Below are positions 29,602-39,613 of a DNA stretch of 64,000 bases, piece after piece. The notes under the pieces were generated by a model that made no database searches, was not told the DNA's origin, and worked only from the letters and a program-made list of their open reading frames with translations. Each line of letters begins with the position of its first letter. The stretch's first letter is position 1. The stretch covers positions 42,133 through 106,132 of the forward strand of contig PDIP01000086.1 of the NCBI GenBank assembly GCA_002811645.1, given 5' to 3'. This DNA comes from Corallochytrium limacisporum (taxonomy: Eukaryota > Opisthokonta). The translations under genes and the position numbers were made by a program.

Positions 29602-32279
29602 ATGTCGGTTGTTGCAGTTGTTGCGACTCGTAGGAGACGACGCAGCCCACATCTCCATGGCACAGCCGCAGACAATGACGATGAAGGTGACCTCGATCAC
29701 CTTCCTCTACCGGACGCATCTGCAGCTCACTATGCCGGGAATATCGACGTACATCCGGATATCATCAATACCCTGGGTGCGAAGAAGAAGCAGGAAGCGC
29801 TGATCGGTCAGTACCTCGGACGCAAAGGTGCAAGTGTACCCTGGCGGTCAGTCCTGATCACCTATAGTGATCCAAAATACTTGGCTTTCTGTCGGGTTTT
29901 TCTGAATATCTACCTGTTATTAGACAGTACAGTACTACTCTTCCTGGCACTAGGTCTGCCATCTGTACTAGAGGGTCGCTGTGACTTACGAGAGGAGTTC
30001 TACACTGTGGACTCAGAGTACGACGTGTTATGTAGCTCCATCTCTGACAATTTCGGGCTCTATGAAAAGGCTCGAGAAGCCTCACAGACGATGAAATTGA
30101 GGAAATCAATCCGGAAGTCGATTTCAATATGGAATTGCATACAGAGATTCTGTGGGGCTGTCACGAATTGCTTGACAAAAGATTCAGCATTTATCTTATG
30201 TGCATCTTCTTGGCCATCACAACTTACATCACCCTGAGTTACCTCATGTCCCTTGATCACCACGACGGGGTGGGCATGAGCATACTCGACGGTCGTATTG
30301 GCATGACCAAGCTGATGCGGAGCATCTACTACCGTCAGTGGCACTTCCATTCCTTTGTAATTTTTGTGATGTTCATGCTGACGGGCATTCTGACGTGGTT
30401 GCTACTGGAGGACGTCGATCTGTCAAGAATTTTACAAGGCACGACGGCACAGAGCTATTGCGAGCCACTACGAGGCACCAACGAAGCGTTGCAGATTCTT
30501 GCGGTCCTGAACTTTTCAGCCGGGGGTCTCCAGCTTGTTACATATGTGATGTTGTCCTGGACCAATTCGATCCACTGGCCCAAGACGCACAGGCAGATAA
30601 AAGAGGTCAAGAAGGTGTGCGAGGCTCTGGAACTGATGCCCGAGTTCAAGAAAAAGAAACTGGCTGTGGAACGTCGGTATTCGATGAAACGATTTCTGCC
30701 ATGGGTTTGGGACGGCCGCAAGGAGCCCAGCAAACCAGGTCGCAATGCCATCGTGCCCGCCGTCGGCACAGCAAAGAGGGCACTTCCAGAAGCCCCGGAA
30801 GAAGACCCTGTGCTGACCAGCAAGATGTTTAAGAAGTCATTGAGCGAAAAGTTGGGCAACGATCCACTCAATCAACAACTCCATCACTACAAGAACTGGT
30901 GTCTAGACAACTACGGTGTGGTGCCGTATGTCATCAATGAGCGATCCCTGCGAATTTTTCTGACACCGGGCTACGATCCGTCCAGTTGTTGGAAGATGAA
31001 ACTGCCTAGGCCAGCTCAGAAACAGGGATGTCAAGGTCTCAGCGAAAATTACACGGAAGTCGCCATCAAGGATGAGCCACACCTGAGCATAGACTTCACC
31101 ATGAACCAATCAGAGATTGCGCACCTGAAGGCAACAGAAGTCAGGCGTCGCAAGCGTCGGGATACTATCACGCAAGGCTACGGAGTGAAGGTGTTGAATG
31201 GTAATCGCCAGCACGGTATCCCCAAAGGAAAACTGTTTAACGTCAACTATCAGGACACCAACTACATGCGATTCGCCTTAGTGGTGCTTAATGTGGTCCT
31301 CATCTACGCGTCTAGTGTTCTGCTCTTCTTGGTGCTTGAAATTGGCAATATTGCAAACTTTGAGTGTGATATCCGATCGCAGGTGGATTCCCTCGATGCC
31401 TCCTTCAATTTTGACTGTCACCACATCAATAGGAATGCGGATCAGGTCTTTAAAGAGGTTGGTGAGGATGCCGAGCATACCTTTGATTTCCGGAGGCAGT
31501 ACCAGGAGTTCATCTGGCGCTGCGATGACATGCAGGACCGTTCCAACTTCATTTACATCATCGCCGTGATCCTTCTGCTTAGTGTTATTCTGTGCTTTTA
31601 CCTTGAACAAAAAATTGAAATTGGTCTGCGCTTCTCCGATTCCATCCGCGCGGGCAACCTGACAGTGCCAAACCTTTTGGAAGCAATGAGCTACAGATGG
31701 AATCACCACCATATTTTCGTCGCCCTGCTGTGCCTGTTGCTTTGTTTCATCTGCGGCGTTGTCACCCAAAGCCAGATCACCATCGAATCCGAAGGAACCG
31801 TGGCCGAGCATTGCAATAATATCTACGGCTACGAGTATGCCCTTGCGATTGTCATTCACTTTAGCTGGATCGCGGCGATTGGTATCGTTGGTAGTTACCT
31901 GCTCATGCGCTACGTCGGGGAGATCAAGGCTGTTCGTCAACGCAAGGAGGCCTCTTCCTTGGTCAAACTGCTTACTGCCATGCACCTGGAGAACGAATAC
32001 GACATTGACATGAACCTGCGGTCCTGCATGGGCCTGCGACCAATCAAGGTACCCCACAGTTTGCGTCGGATCTCGCCAAGTGAAGACATCTTTTACCGCC
32101 ACTTGCTCCTGCACCAGGCACGGATGATTGATCTATACGATCTGGATGTCTTTGAGCTCACTGGTAAGCACATTCGCGTCTTCGTGCCAGATGACTATGA
32201 CCCGCCCAGCGGCGACGCGGACGTTCGCTTCCATATCACAAAACACAAGTACTTGCCAGTGCGTTGGTTAAATAGATAA
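29602..32279 (+). CDS. Tandem-duplicated four-span membrane protein, with one frame break near 30066
   Basis: The product would have about 890 residues, made of two homologous units roughly 460 residues apart. Each unit has a membrane segment (VFLNIYLLLDSTVLLFLALG; VVLNVVLIYASSVLLFLVLE) and a loop with two cysteines exactly 16 residues apart. A W-x-C element follows (LWGCHELLD; IWRCDDMQD), then two more membrane segments, another loop cysteine and a fourth membrane segment. A cytoplasmic module with a YDPSS or YDPPS motif ends each unit. The first part (ATG at 29602) is in one frame and the rest in another. The switch falls at an A-run in TATGAAAAGG (30061-30070), and one missing A would restore alignment with unit 2. 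It may be a sequencing error, programmed slippage or a recent inactivating mutation. The cysteine pattern suggests a claudin- or tetraspanin-like outer face, but I recognise no family. Confidence 0.7.
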
Positions 32280-32652
32280 ATTGATACTCTCGTGTCATTC
32301 TGTGAGTATTCAAGAGACGAACTAAACTTACAGACTCCTACTGATAACAAGTTGTACCACAATCAGCACACTCGTTACTTGTTCTCACTTCAAAGCGCAT
32401 CCGTCTGTGATCAGACCTGCAGATCGCGAAAAATAAGGCCCTGGATTTCCCTGGCCACTTTCTCATAGTTTGCGCGCGAATGGTTTAAGTCCCAACCGGA
32501 GGGTTATTATTACGAGTTTGGTCGACAGCAACCATCCCCTCTCCTCGGCCCGAAATGTGAGGACTTACGCCAGCTACTTCAAAACGCCATGCAAACTGGG
32601 CAGAACGCAGTGAGATCCCAATGTATATGCAAAATAACAAGCATTGCCTCTT
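32280..32652. other. Intergenic DNA
   Basis: About 370 bp between two genes on the same strand, with no feature seen. An upstream exon of the following gene cannot be excluded. Confidence 0.4.
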
Positions 32653-33678
32653 ATGAACACAATCGCAAATGTGTCTGCTGTAGTGAGAATGCCAATTGCG
32701 ACGGTGCATGAGACCATCTCAACCACCAGTTTTCTCCGACGCACCAAGAAACCAGTCGATCTATTCCACCGGGTTACGTGCAAATGCACAGAAGACTTTT
32801 TTTTCCACCTGGAGAGTCAGGCGGACTCTTGGTCACTTTTCAAAGAAAGATTACTAACTTCAAGGCAAAAGGGACACTTTTCTTTCCATGTATGTATACA
32901 AAAAAACTCGAACGCTTTCGACTTCCCGTACATGGTGATTGAAGGGCCCCATAATGAAGGTCGTCACAACGAAACGGATCGATGTGCCGTCAGTAATGAA
33001 ACACACATCATTTGTAAAGTAAATGGTAAGGATTTTATTAGACATGTCACAAAGTACGAACAGAACCCTACTGCCTACTGGCCAGGGTACATTAACACTT
33101 TCCGACAGCATTTTTCGGAAGGCATGGTAATCCACTGGTTCGTGGTCGACGTCTTTCCTTTGGTTGAAGTCCGCAAACGGAAACCCACACTGGGAATGAT
33201 CGGAGTCGAAACCTTCGATAAGTTCCAGGCTATGAACGCGTTATTAGCACCGTGTCACGTTCGGTTCCGTTTCCTCTCAGCCACTCCTGAGGACTTGGTC
33301 GAAGCAACCTTCAGTGCCATTCGCCAGGTTGGCTACAGTGGAGGCAGTGAGCATCTGCTGCGGAAGCGATTGGGCTTCGATCCTGTGGTTCAGTCAGCAG
33401 CTTTGTCGTCTGGCCACCGTACTAAACCTTTGTTGGCCAAGATGCTCATGACTGTGTCAGGCATTTCAGTGGACATGGGAATAGTGATCAGCTCTTCGTT
33501 TCATAATTCGCCCGCGACTCTGCTAGATCGATTGGCCCTGTGCGGTAAGGAGGCTGTTATGGACGACATTGCGGTCCTCAGACGCACAACAGGTTCAAAG
33601 CAGGCAATAGGCCACGCGGTCGCAAAGCGGATTGTGCAAGTCTTCGCAGAAATAGATGGTTCCTTGGCTGTGTCATGA
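32653..33678 (+). CDS. ERCC4-family protein, EME1/MMS4-like (tentative)
   Basis: The 341-residue protein (ATG at 32653) has a pattern like the EME1/MMS4 partner of the MUS81 structure-specific nuclease. There is an alpha/beta domain with GYINTFRQHF and a block TPEDLVEATFSAIRQVGY. A helix-hairpin-helix-like end has LMTVSGISVDMGIVI, then DDIAVLRRTTG and GHAVAKRIVQVF. The last piece resembles the EME1 C-terminus, where a basic linker leads to an I-G-x-x-x-(S/A)-x-R-(I/L) helix. No VERK nuclease motif is visible, as expected for the non-catalytic subunit. EME1 usually has a long disordered N-terminus, absent here. FAAP24 is an alternative. The gene ends 75 bp from the convergent ABC transporter gene. 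Confidence 0.5.
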   Translation: MNTIANVSAVVRMPIATVHETISTTSFLRRTKKPVDLFHRVTCKCTEDFFFHLESQADSWSLFKERLLTSRQKGHFSFHVCIQKNSNAFDFPYMVIEGPHNEGRHNETDRCAVSNETHIICKVNGKDFIRHVTKYEQNPTAYWPGYINTFRQHFSEGMVIHWFVVDVFPLVEVRKRKPTLGMIGVETFDKFQAMNALLAPCHVRFRFLSATPEDLVEATFSAIRQVGYSGGSEHLLRKRLGFDPVVQSAALSSGHRTKPLLAKMLMTVSGISVDMGIVISSSFHNSPATLLDRLALCGKEAVMDDIAVLRRTTGSKQAIGHAVAKRIVQVFAEIDGSLAVS

Positions 33679-33753
33679 TCGGCAATAATCTACATCACTG
33701 TGCGGAAAAAATGTTACAATTAGCTGAGGCCTGTAAATACAACGAGGACTTAT

Positions 33754-36700
33754 CTATAACTGTGTCTGGACGAGGGATGAGAAAATAGTACTCTCGTCAT
33801 TAAGCAAATTGGTAGGTGAATCGAATTCCATGCGCTTTCCTGAATCCATGACGAGAATCTTTCCGTAGTCCATGATTGTGTTCAAGCGGTGGGCAATGGT
33901 AACCACCGTGTAGCCTTGGAATGCGGACCGCACGATGCGCTGGATCTCTTCGTCTGTCTGACTGTCGACCGACGCCGTGGCTTCATCCATGACCAAAATT
34001 TTGGCTTTCTTATTGAGGATAGCACGGGCGAGACAGAAGAGTTGCTTCTGCCCCTGGGAAAAGTTATCCCCGTCCTCAGCAATTTCAGCCGACAGACCAC
34101 CGTCCAATTCCTGCACAACCTTCGTCAATTGTGCCAGCTCCAAAGCCCCCCACAGGTCCGCATCAGAGTACTGGTCTACCGGGTCGAGGTTGTAGCGAAT
34201 TGTTCCCAAAAACAGTACCGGGTCTTGTGGAATGATGGCCATGCGACTGCGCAAAGTAGTGAGAGATACGGACGCTGTATCGATACCATCAATGTACACA
34301 CTGCCTCGGATCTTGTAGAGCATGCGGTACAGAGCCAGTGTTATGGTGGACTTGCCACTGCCCGTTCGACCACAGATGCCCACACGCTCGCCTTCTTCAA
34401 AGGTCACACTTAGGTCCTTGACTGCTGGTGGTAATTCTTTCTTGTAGGTGAAGGAGGCGTCAGTGAATGTAATCTCTCCTCTGGAAGGCCAGTCTTCTGG
34501 AGGAACGACTTCCGCGTCCTCGTCAGCCTCTTCCATCTCCAGATGCTTTGTGTAAAAATTAATGCGCTCCACACTGTTCAGGTTCATTTCCGTGTCCGCT
34601 AGGGCGCGCACAAGCCAATTGAGAATGCCCGTGACGCTGAGAATGTAGGACAGGGCCAGGCCGGCCTGGCCAGAGGGAATGGCTTTGGCATCAATAATCA
34701 TCGCCGTGGCAGCACCGAATGTGATCAGCGAACCCAAACAGTCAAGTCGAACACCGAGCCAGCGGTTGGCAGCATTGAGGAAATTATAGGCCACAATGTT
34801 GGTGTCACACTTGTTTTCAAAATTCTCACGAGCCATGGCTACTTGTCCATAAGCACGGATGGAGGCTAAACCGTCCAGAGTCTCAGACAAATGTGCATAT
34901 ATCGGGCTGCGTGTTATGGAATCGATCCGTTGCATCTCACGAGCGGCGGCGCGGAAATAGTTCTGCACGAAGTAGTAAAGGACACCGAGGGGCACCACAG
35001 GTACGACAAACCACGGAGAAACGACCACTTGTAACATAATGGACGCAGTAATCTGCAACAGCAGACTAAACAGCTGCCCCATGTTGCCCACTAAGCGCTG
35101 GTCTACAGTGTTCATGTCTGAACTGAAGCGGTTAAGAATCCGTCCGGTCGGCGTGGAATTGAAGAAGGACATTGGTGCACGCACCACAGTTTCCAGCATC
35201 CATTTGTGCAGGCGACGAGAGCCAACCTGAGTCACCGCAGCAGCCAACAGAGCCTGTGTGAGTGTGAGAGAGAGACTGATACCAGTCAGCGCCGCGTAGC
35301 CTTTGAGATAGTACCAAACGTCCGCATCCTTTCCTGCACTGCTCCACATGCTCAGCCAAGTATCAGTCGCGACCTGCATGGAACGCGTGAGGATGTAGTT
35401 CAGCAGAGTGAGTATGGCGAGGCTAATACCGACAGCCTGAGCGTAGTTGTAATAAACCGCAAGAGACACAGCACCAGTAGCACGCTCCTCTTCATCTACG
35501 AGCTTTCCGGTTTCCTTTCGGCGCTTACGGTCAGCAGCGTCCTCGTGGATCTGTCCCGCTCCATCTTTGCCTAGCAGATCGCCTTCAGACTTGCGGCGCA
35601 TGCGTTGTATCTCTCGCATGGTGTTGCGGCGACTACGACGGACGACACGCTCACTGCGGTATCCGGAGAGGCGTGTAGATGCGATAGAGTCCATGTTCAT
35701 ATGCTGCTCATTGTCTTCATTGTGGTCTTCCTGTTCATCGTCAGGAAATTCGCCAAGGATTTCATCGCCGTCGATGATTCCAGAATTTTCGTCTCCGCTT
35801 AGCTCGTCCGCGGAAGACCTGTCGCTCTCCTTCAGACCGAGATACTGCGCAAACTTGCCGCCACATTGATCAAACAGTTCCTTGAGAGAGCCTGTGAAAT
35901 GCGTGGTCTTCTTCGACAAGTGAATTACGTACTGTGCAGAAGGAATGCACCAGGTCTGATGTGTGGCCAAAACGACCGTTTTGTGCTTGCGGATCAATCC
36001 AAGTACAGCCTCCTGAAATATGTGCTTTCCGACATGGGCATCCAAGGCGCTCAAGATGTCATCGAAGAGATACACTTCGGCATCAAAGTACAAGGCTCGG
36101 GCTACCGCAATGCGACTCTTCTGCCCGCCAGACAGATTAATTCCCTTTTCTCCGATCTCTGTCTCGTCGCCAGCGGACAGAATCTCCAGATCAGTCCGCA
36201 TACCACTGTCGTCTAGAACGCGTTCGTACTTTTCGTGGTCAAAAGGCAGACCATACGTAATGTTCTCGCGCACTGTGGCGTTGAAAATCCATGCCTTTTG
36301 GCTCACGTACGCCACTCGACGACCCTTGAGCGGCAGATAGCGATCCCGTACCAAGTTGCCGTCTTCGGTAAATTGGTTCATCTCTCCAAGCAAAGTGTAG
36401 AGCAACGAACTCTTGCCAGATCCGACCTTTCCAGAGACCACTGTCAGCTTGCCTTCGGGGATTTCCATTTGCAGATTCCGCAACACCACACTAGTAGCGG
36501 TGGTGCCCCACCCGAAGTTTAAACTATCGTATTTGATGGATGTTCCAGTACGTTGCTGGCGATGCTGAGGGCTCTGAGATTGTCTAGAATACCGGGAGGA
36601 AGGAGAGGCGCTACCATTGGCACCGGCGGATTCGACTGGAGCATTCAAGTATGCCTCTTGAACCGACAAGTCCAATTCTTCAGCTAATAGAAACTCGCCT

Positions 36701-38655
36701 ACACGCTTGGCACTAACATTGGCGTCCAGAATGGTACGGAACATCATCGGAAGAGCAACAAGAGGCACACGAAGCAAACCGAACAAGGACAAGGCAGTGA
36801 AGGCCTTCTGTGGTGTTAAGGGCTGGTGATCGATCAGCACAAAGGCCGCAAAGGAAAGGAAGGTCATTAGAGGCGGTCCAGCCTGGAACAGAAACGAGTT
36901 GACAGCATTAAGAAGCGAATTGAAAAGCAAGTAGTGAAGTTCACGGCTTCGAGTGGCTGTGATGTTGTCGGACAGAGGTTTCTCCCAGGCCTGGAATTTG
37001 ACAATCTTAATTCCCTGCAGGATCTCGTTGGTCAGCTTCAAGCGGTGGTCTGTTACCTCCAAGGTTTTCTTCTGAATCTTGGACATGCCACGTGCAATTA
37101 TGGCCTGCAGCGGTGTCAGCAGCAGCATGGCAGCGATGCCAAAGAGTGCACCTTTGCCAATGCGGGTTGTGAGAAGAAGGACGGTAATGAGAATCTGCAG
37201 CGGGGAGGCCCAGAGGTAATTCACAAAGTAGAAGAAGAACATTATCTTAGTGACATCTGTCGACATGTGGTTGGTAATCTGGCCCGTGCTGAACTGGCTG
37301 CCCTTAACATACAAGGGAAGCCTGAGCGTTTTCAAGTATATCAGATTCTGCAACCCAACCTTCTGCCTTGTGCCTTCACGAATTACCAAGTGGTGATGAT
37401 ACTGCATGAACGTGTTCTGCAGCACACCTGCGCAAAGCATGGTGAAGGCCAACATGTATCCGCTCTGGTACAAATCACTAAAAGTCATATCAGCGGCCAC
37501 ATGATCGTGATGAACCTTGTACCCAGAGGGCGGGTGGATGGTTTTATGGTCGCCATTCTGGATGGCGACCATTGCACTGATGACCTGACCAACCAGCAAA
37601 GGGTTCACAAAGCCTAGTAGGTCCGCAGTGAGTTTGCAAAAGGCACTCAAGGCTAGTGCCTGCCACCCATTTCGCATAACGACCTTTAAGACAGAAGGAG
37701 GTCTGTTTGGATTGGCGTTCTTACCCCGTGCTTCCTCCCACCGCACTTCCAATTCATTTGTGACCTGGCGGGAACTATCGTATGGTGCACTGCGCCCGAG
37801 ATCCTCGCTCTCGAGGAAGTGATCGTTACCTTTCGACATGATCGGTTGGATCCACAGATAGTACACCTTGGACCAAAGAGATGAAAAATCATGTAAGTAC
37901 TCCAACTTTTTTAGGTCTTGCTTCTCTTCATCATCGTCGTCGATATCCCCTACGGCCCTGTAGTTACCCAGGGTATCCGTGGCAGAGAGCTCGCATTGGA
38001 TAGCGCATTGAATGCGCTCCTTGTATGTCTTACGGTTTGAGAGCAAGTTAATGAGGTCATAAATATCAATGCATGTTAACAGAGTGAAACCAATTACCTC
38101 CAAGCCGACGATTGTCGACAACACGCCGTATTGGCAGGGTTGCAAGATGGTCTTTCCGAGGTAGACAAGGTGGCTAAGGTTTTCCAGTACAACGCCTACA
38201 GCGGTCAGTCCGTGGAAAGGTAGAACGGCCAGTAATCCCCAGAGATGTAAGGTTTGTTCGCAGCCTATTGTGTAGGCCATGGCGTAGATCACGAATACAA
38301 TCCGCGTTCCCTGTAGTCCAAAGGTCCATGGACTAACATTAACTGCATTGTCCGCTGTTTGCAGGACCAAGAGGGCGATCAAGTGCACGATCAGCATAAT
38401 TACCATTAAAGCACCCGTGATATGCCTCACATTGTGAGTGGACATCATGATTGGCAATGGTTTCTGTTCTCGTTTGCTCCAGTCCACAGTTCGGCCAACC
38501 ATCCGGACGTGTAAAGGCACCAAGACAAGGAGGGCCCACACGATCGCTGACCAGCCGATCAGGTGCTGGATCCCAAACGGAAGGTAGTCACTTAAGCCCA
38601 TGGGTTCCATCTCGACCAGGGGTCGGGCTATGTGGGCCGTCAAGTGACTATTCAT
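33754..38655 (-). CDS. ABC transporter, subfamily C (MRP type), full length
   Basis: The 1,633-residue protein starts at the ATG at 38655. An N-terminal membrane bundle (TMD0) comes first. The linker contains LWSKVYYLWIQPIMSKGND, then the first transmembrane domain, then NBD1 with Walker A GKVGSGKSS near residue 742, signature LSGGQKSR near 850 and Walker B VYLFDD. After an acidic/basic linker comes the second transmembrane domain. NBD2 has Walker A GRTGSGKST near 1432, the divergent signature FSQGQKQ near 1532 and Walker B ILVMDEATASVD near 1553. In NBD1 the residue after Walker B is D, not E. This is the ABCC pattern: site 1 degenerate, site 2 hydrolytic. Such pumps export glutathione or other organic-anion conjugates across the plasma or vacuolar membrane. 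The substrate here is unknown. Confidence 0.95.
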   Translation of the reverse strand: MNSHLTAHIARPLVEMEPMGLSDYLPFGIQHLIGWSAIVWALLVLVPLHVRMVGRTVDWSKREQKPLPIMMSTHNVRHITGALMVIMLIVHLIALLVLQTADNAVNVSPWTFGLQGTRIVFVIYAMAYTIGCEQTLHLWGLLAVLPFHGLTAVGVVLENLSHLVYLGKTILQPCQYGVLSTIVGLEVIGFTLLTCIDIYDLINLLSNRKTYKERIQCAIQCELSATDTLGNYRAVGDIDDDDEEKQDLKKLEYLHDFSSLWSKVYYLWIQPIMSKGNDHFLESEDLGRSAPYDSSRQVTNELEVRWEEARGKNANPNRPPSVLKVVMRNGWQALALSAFCKLTADLLGFVNPLLVGQVISAMVAIQNGDHKTIHPPSGYKVHHDHVAADMTFSDLYQSGYMLAFTMLCAGVLQNTFMQYHHHLVIREGTRQKVGLQNLIYLKTLRLPLYVKGSQFSTGQITNHMSTDVTKIMFFFYFVNYLWASPLQILITVLLLTTRIGKGALFGIAAMLLLTPLQAIIARGMSKIQKKTLEVTDHRLKLTNEILQGIKIVKFQAWEKPLSDNITATRSRELHYLLFNSLLNAVNSFLFQAGPPLMTFLSFAAFVLIDHQPLTPQKAFTALSLFGLLRVPLVALPMMFRTILDANVSAKRVGEFLLAEELDLSVQEAYLNAPVESAGANGSASPSSRYSRQSQSPQHRQQRTGTSIKYDSLNFGWGTTATSVVLRNLQMEIPEGKLTVVSGKVGSGKSSLLYTLLGEMNQFTEDGNLVRDRYLPLKGRRVAYVSQKAWIFNATVRENITYGLPFDHEKYERVLDDSGMRTDLEILSAGDETEIGEKGINLSGGQKSRIAVARALYFDAEVYLFDDILSALDAHVGKHIFQEAVLGLIRKHKTVVLATHQTWCIPSAQYVIHLSKKTTHFTGSLKELFDQCGGKFAQYLGLKESDRSSADELSGDENSGIIDGDEILGEFPDDEQEDHNEDNEQHMNMDSIASTRLSGYRSERVVRRSRRNTMREIQRMRRKSEGDLLGKDGAGQIHEDAADRKRRKETGKLVDEEERATGAVSLAVYYNYAQAVGISLAILTLLNYILTRSMQVATDTWLSMWSSAGKDADVWYYLKGYAALTGISLSLTLTQALLAAAVTQVGSRRLHKWMLETVVRAPMSFFNSTPTGRILNRFSSDMNTVDQRLVGNMGQLFSLLLQITASIMLQVVVSPWFVVPVVPLGVLYYFVQNYFRAAAREMQRIDSITRSPIYAHLSETLDGLASIRAYGQVAMARENFENKCDTNIVAYNFLNAANRWLGVRLDCLGSLITFGAATAMIIDAKAIPSGQAGLALSYILSVTGILNWLVRALADTEMNLNSVERINFYTKHLEMEEADEDAEVVPPEDWPSRGEITFTDASFTYKKELPPAVKDLSVTFEEGERVGICGRTGSGKSTITLALYRMLYKIRGSVYIDGIDTASVSLTTLRSRMAIIPQDPVLFLGTIRYNLDPVDQYSDADLWGALELAQLTKVVQELDGGLSAEIAEDGDNFSQGQKQLFCLARAILNKKAKILVMDEATASVDSQTDEEIQRIVRSAFQGYTVVTIAHRLNTIMDYGKILVMDSGKRMEFDSPTNLLNDESTIFSSLVQTQL

Positions 38656-39613
38656 TGGTAAGTCTTTCAGAATACGCCACGCTACACGAGACTAAGATGC
38701 CCTCAAAGCAGCTATCTCATTCAATCCCGACCGCGATCTCATATACAGTGAATCCGCATTTTGTAGCTGAGAGTGCTCGCGTCCTTACAAATCGACAAAG
38801 AGAGCACGATGGGTCTTCTGAATGGCTCCTGCTTCGGTAAGAATCGAGCGGCAATTCAACCGCACACGGTATGGCTCAGTACAAGACTCACATGCAACTG
38901 TTCGCCGGTAGTTGTCACAAACTCTGCCGCGACTCAGACTATCCGGACCGGGGGGATCTTCTCCTCACCCTTGCCTTCCCAGGCGGGACACAAGGGAGGG
39001 TTTCTATTGTGATTAGGATTTTTGGATCGTGGAGCTATGATACACAACTGGCAACAAATTCGCCACTGACTATTGAGCATGCTGCTGGTGGGGAGGCGGA
39101 CTGTAGTGTCTGTCGTCACTGTTTGGAAAAGCATTTTTGAGGGTGGTTGACACACCCCAAAATTGCACTCGACTTTCAAATCTCGCTCCGTACGCCTCCA
39201 TAGTAGTATCAGATATTAGATGAAATGGTGGCGGCGGTTTGCGACTTTGAAAGCTGGTGGAGGCGATAGGGGAAACCAACGGGGATATTGCGCCATTCTT
39301 CTTGTTCCTCTGAGGACCTCTGCCAAACGGGCCGGGAGTGCGGCGAACCGGAAGGTCCGGGAGCTGAGTTTGAGATTGAGATGACGGCAGTATCATACAA
39401 AATGGAGGTCGATGTTGCTCAATGGAAGAAACGTAACCAAAAGATTCTGTGCCCTCTAAGCTGACCTCACACTAGCCGATGAGAGAATGAAGGGTCCGCT
39501 GATGTCTCTGGTGCTTGTGATAAAGAACTTCTGTATTCGAAATGGATGCATCTTCCAGTGAGTAAAGACGGCATGCGATGCACATGGAAGGCTGCTGGTT
39601 GTCGGTTGCGAGC
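38656..39613. other. Intergenic DNA
   Basis: About 1 kb between the start of the ABC transporter gene and the end of the LRR gene. One Pro/Ser-rich ATG frame of 108 codons (39396-39070, minus) is present but shows no domain, and I do not call it. Confidence 0.45.

Noticed and set aside
30032-30087. GTAG...ACAG as an intron joining the two frames of the double four-span gene
   Set aside because: Splicing would remove the second loop cysteine, which is conserved at identical spacing in unit 2. An indel explains the data better, though transcripts should decide.
39070-39396. Pro/Ser-rich ATG frame of 108 codons, minus strand
   Set aside because: Low-complexity composition and no domain; overlapping frames are also open. 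Not enough to call a gene.
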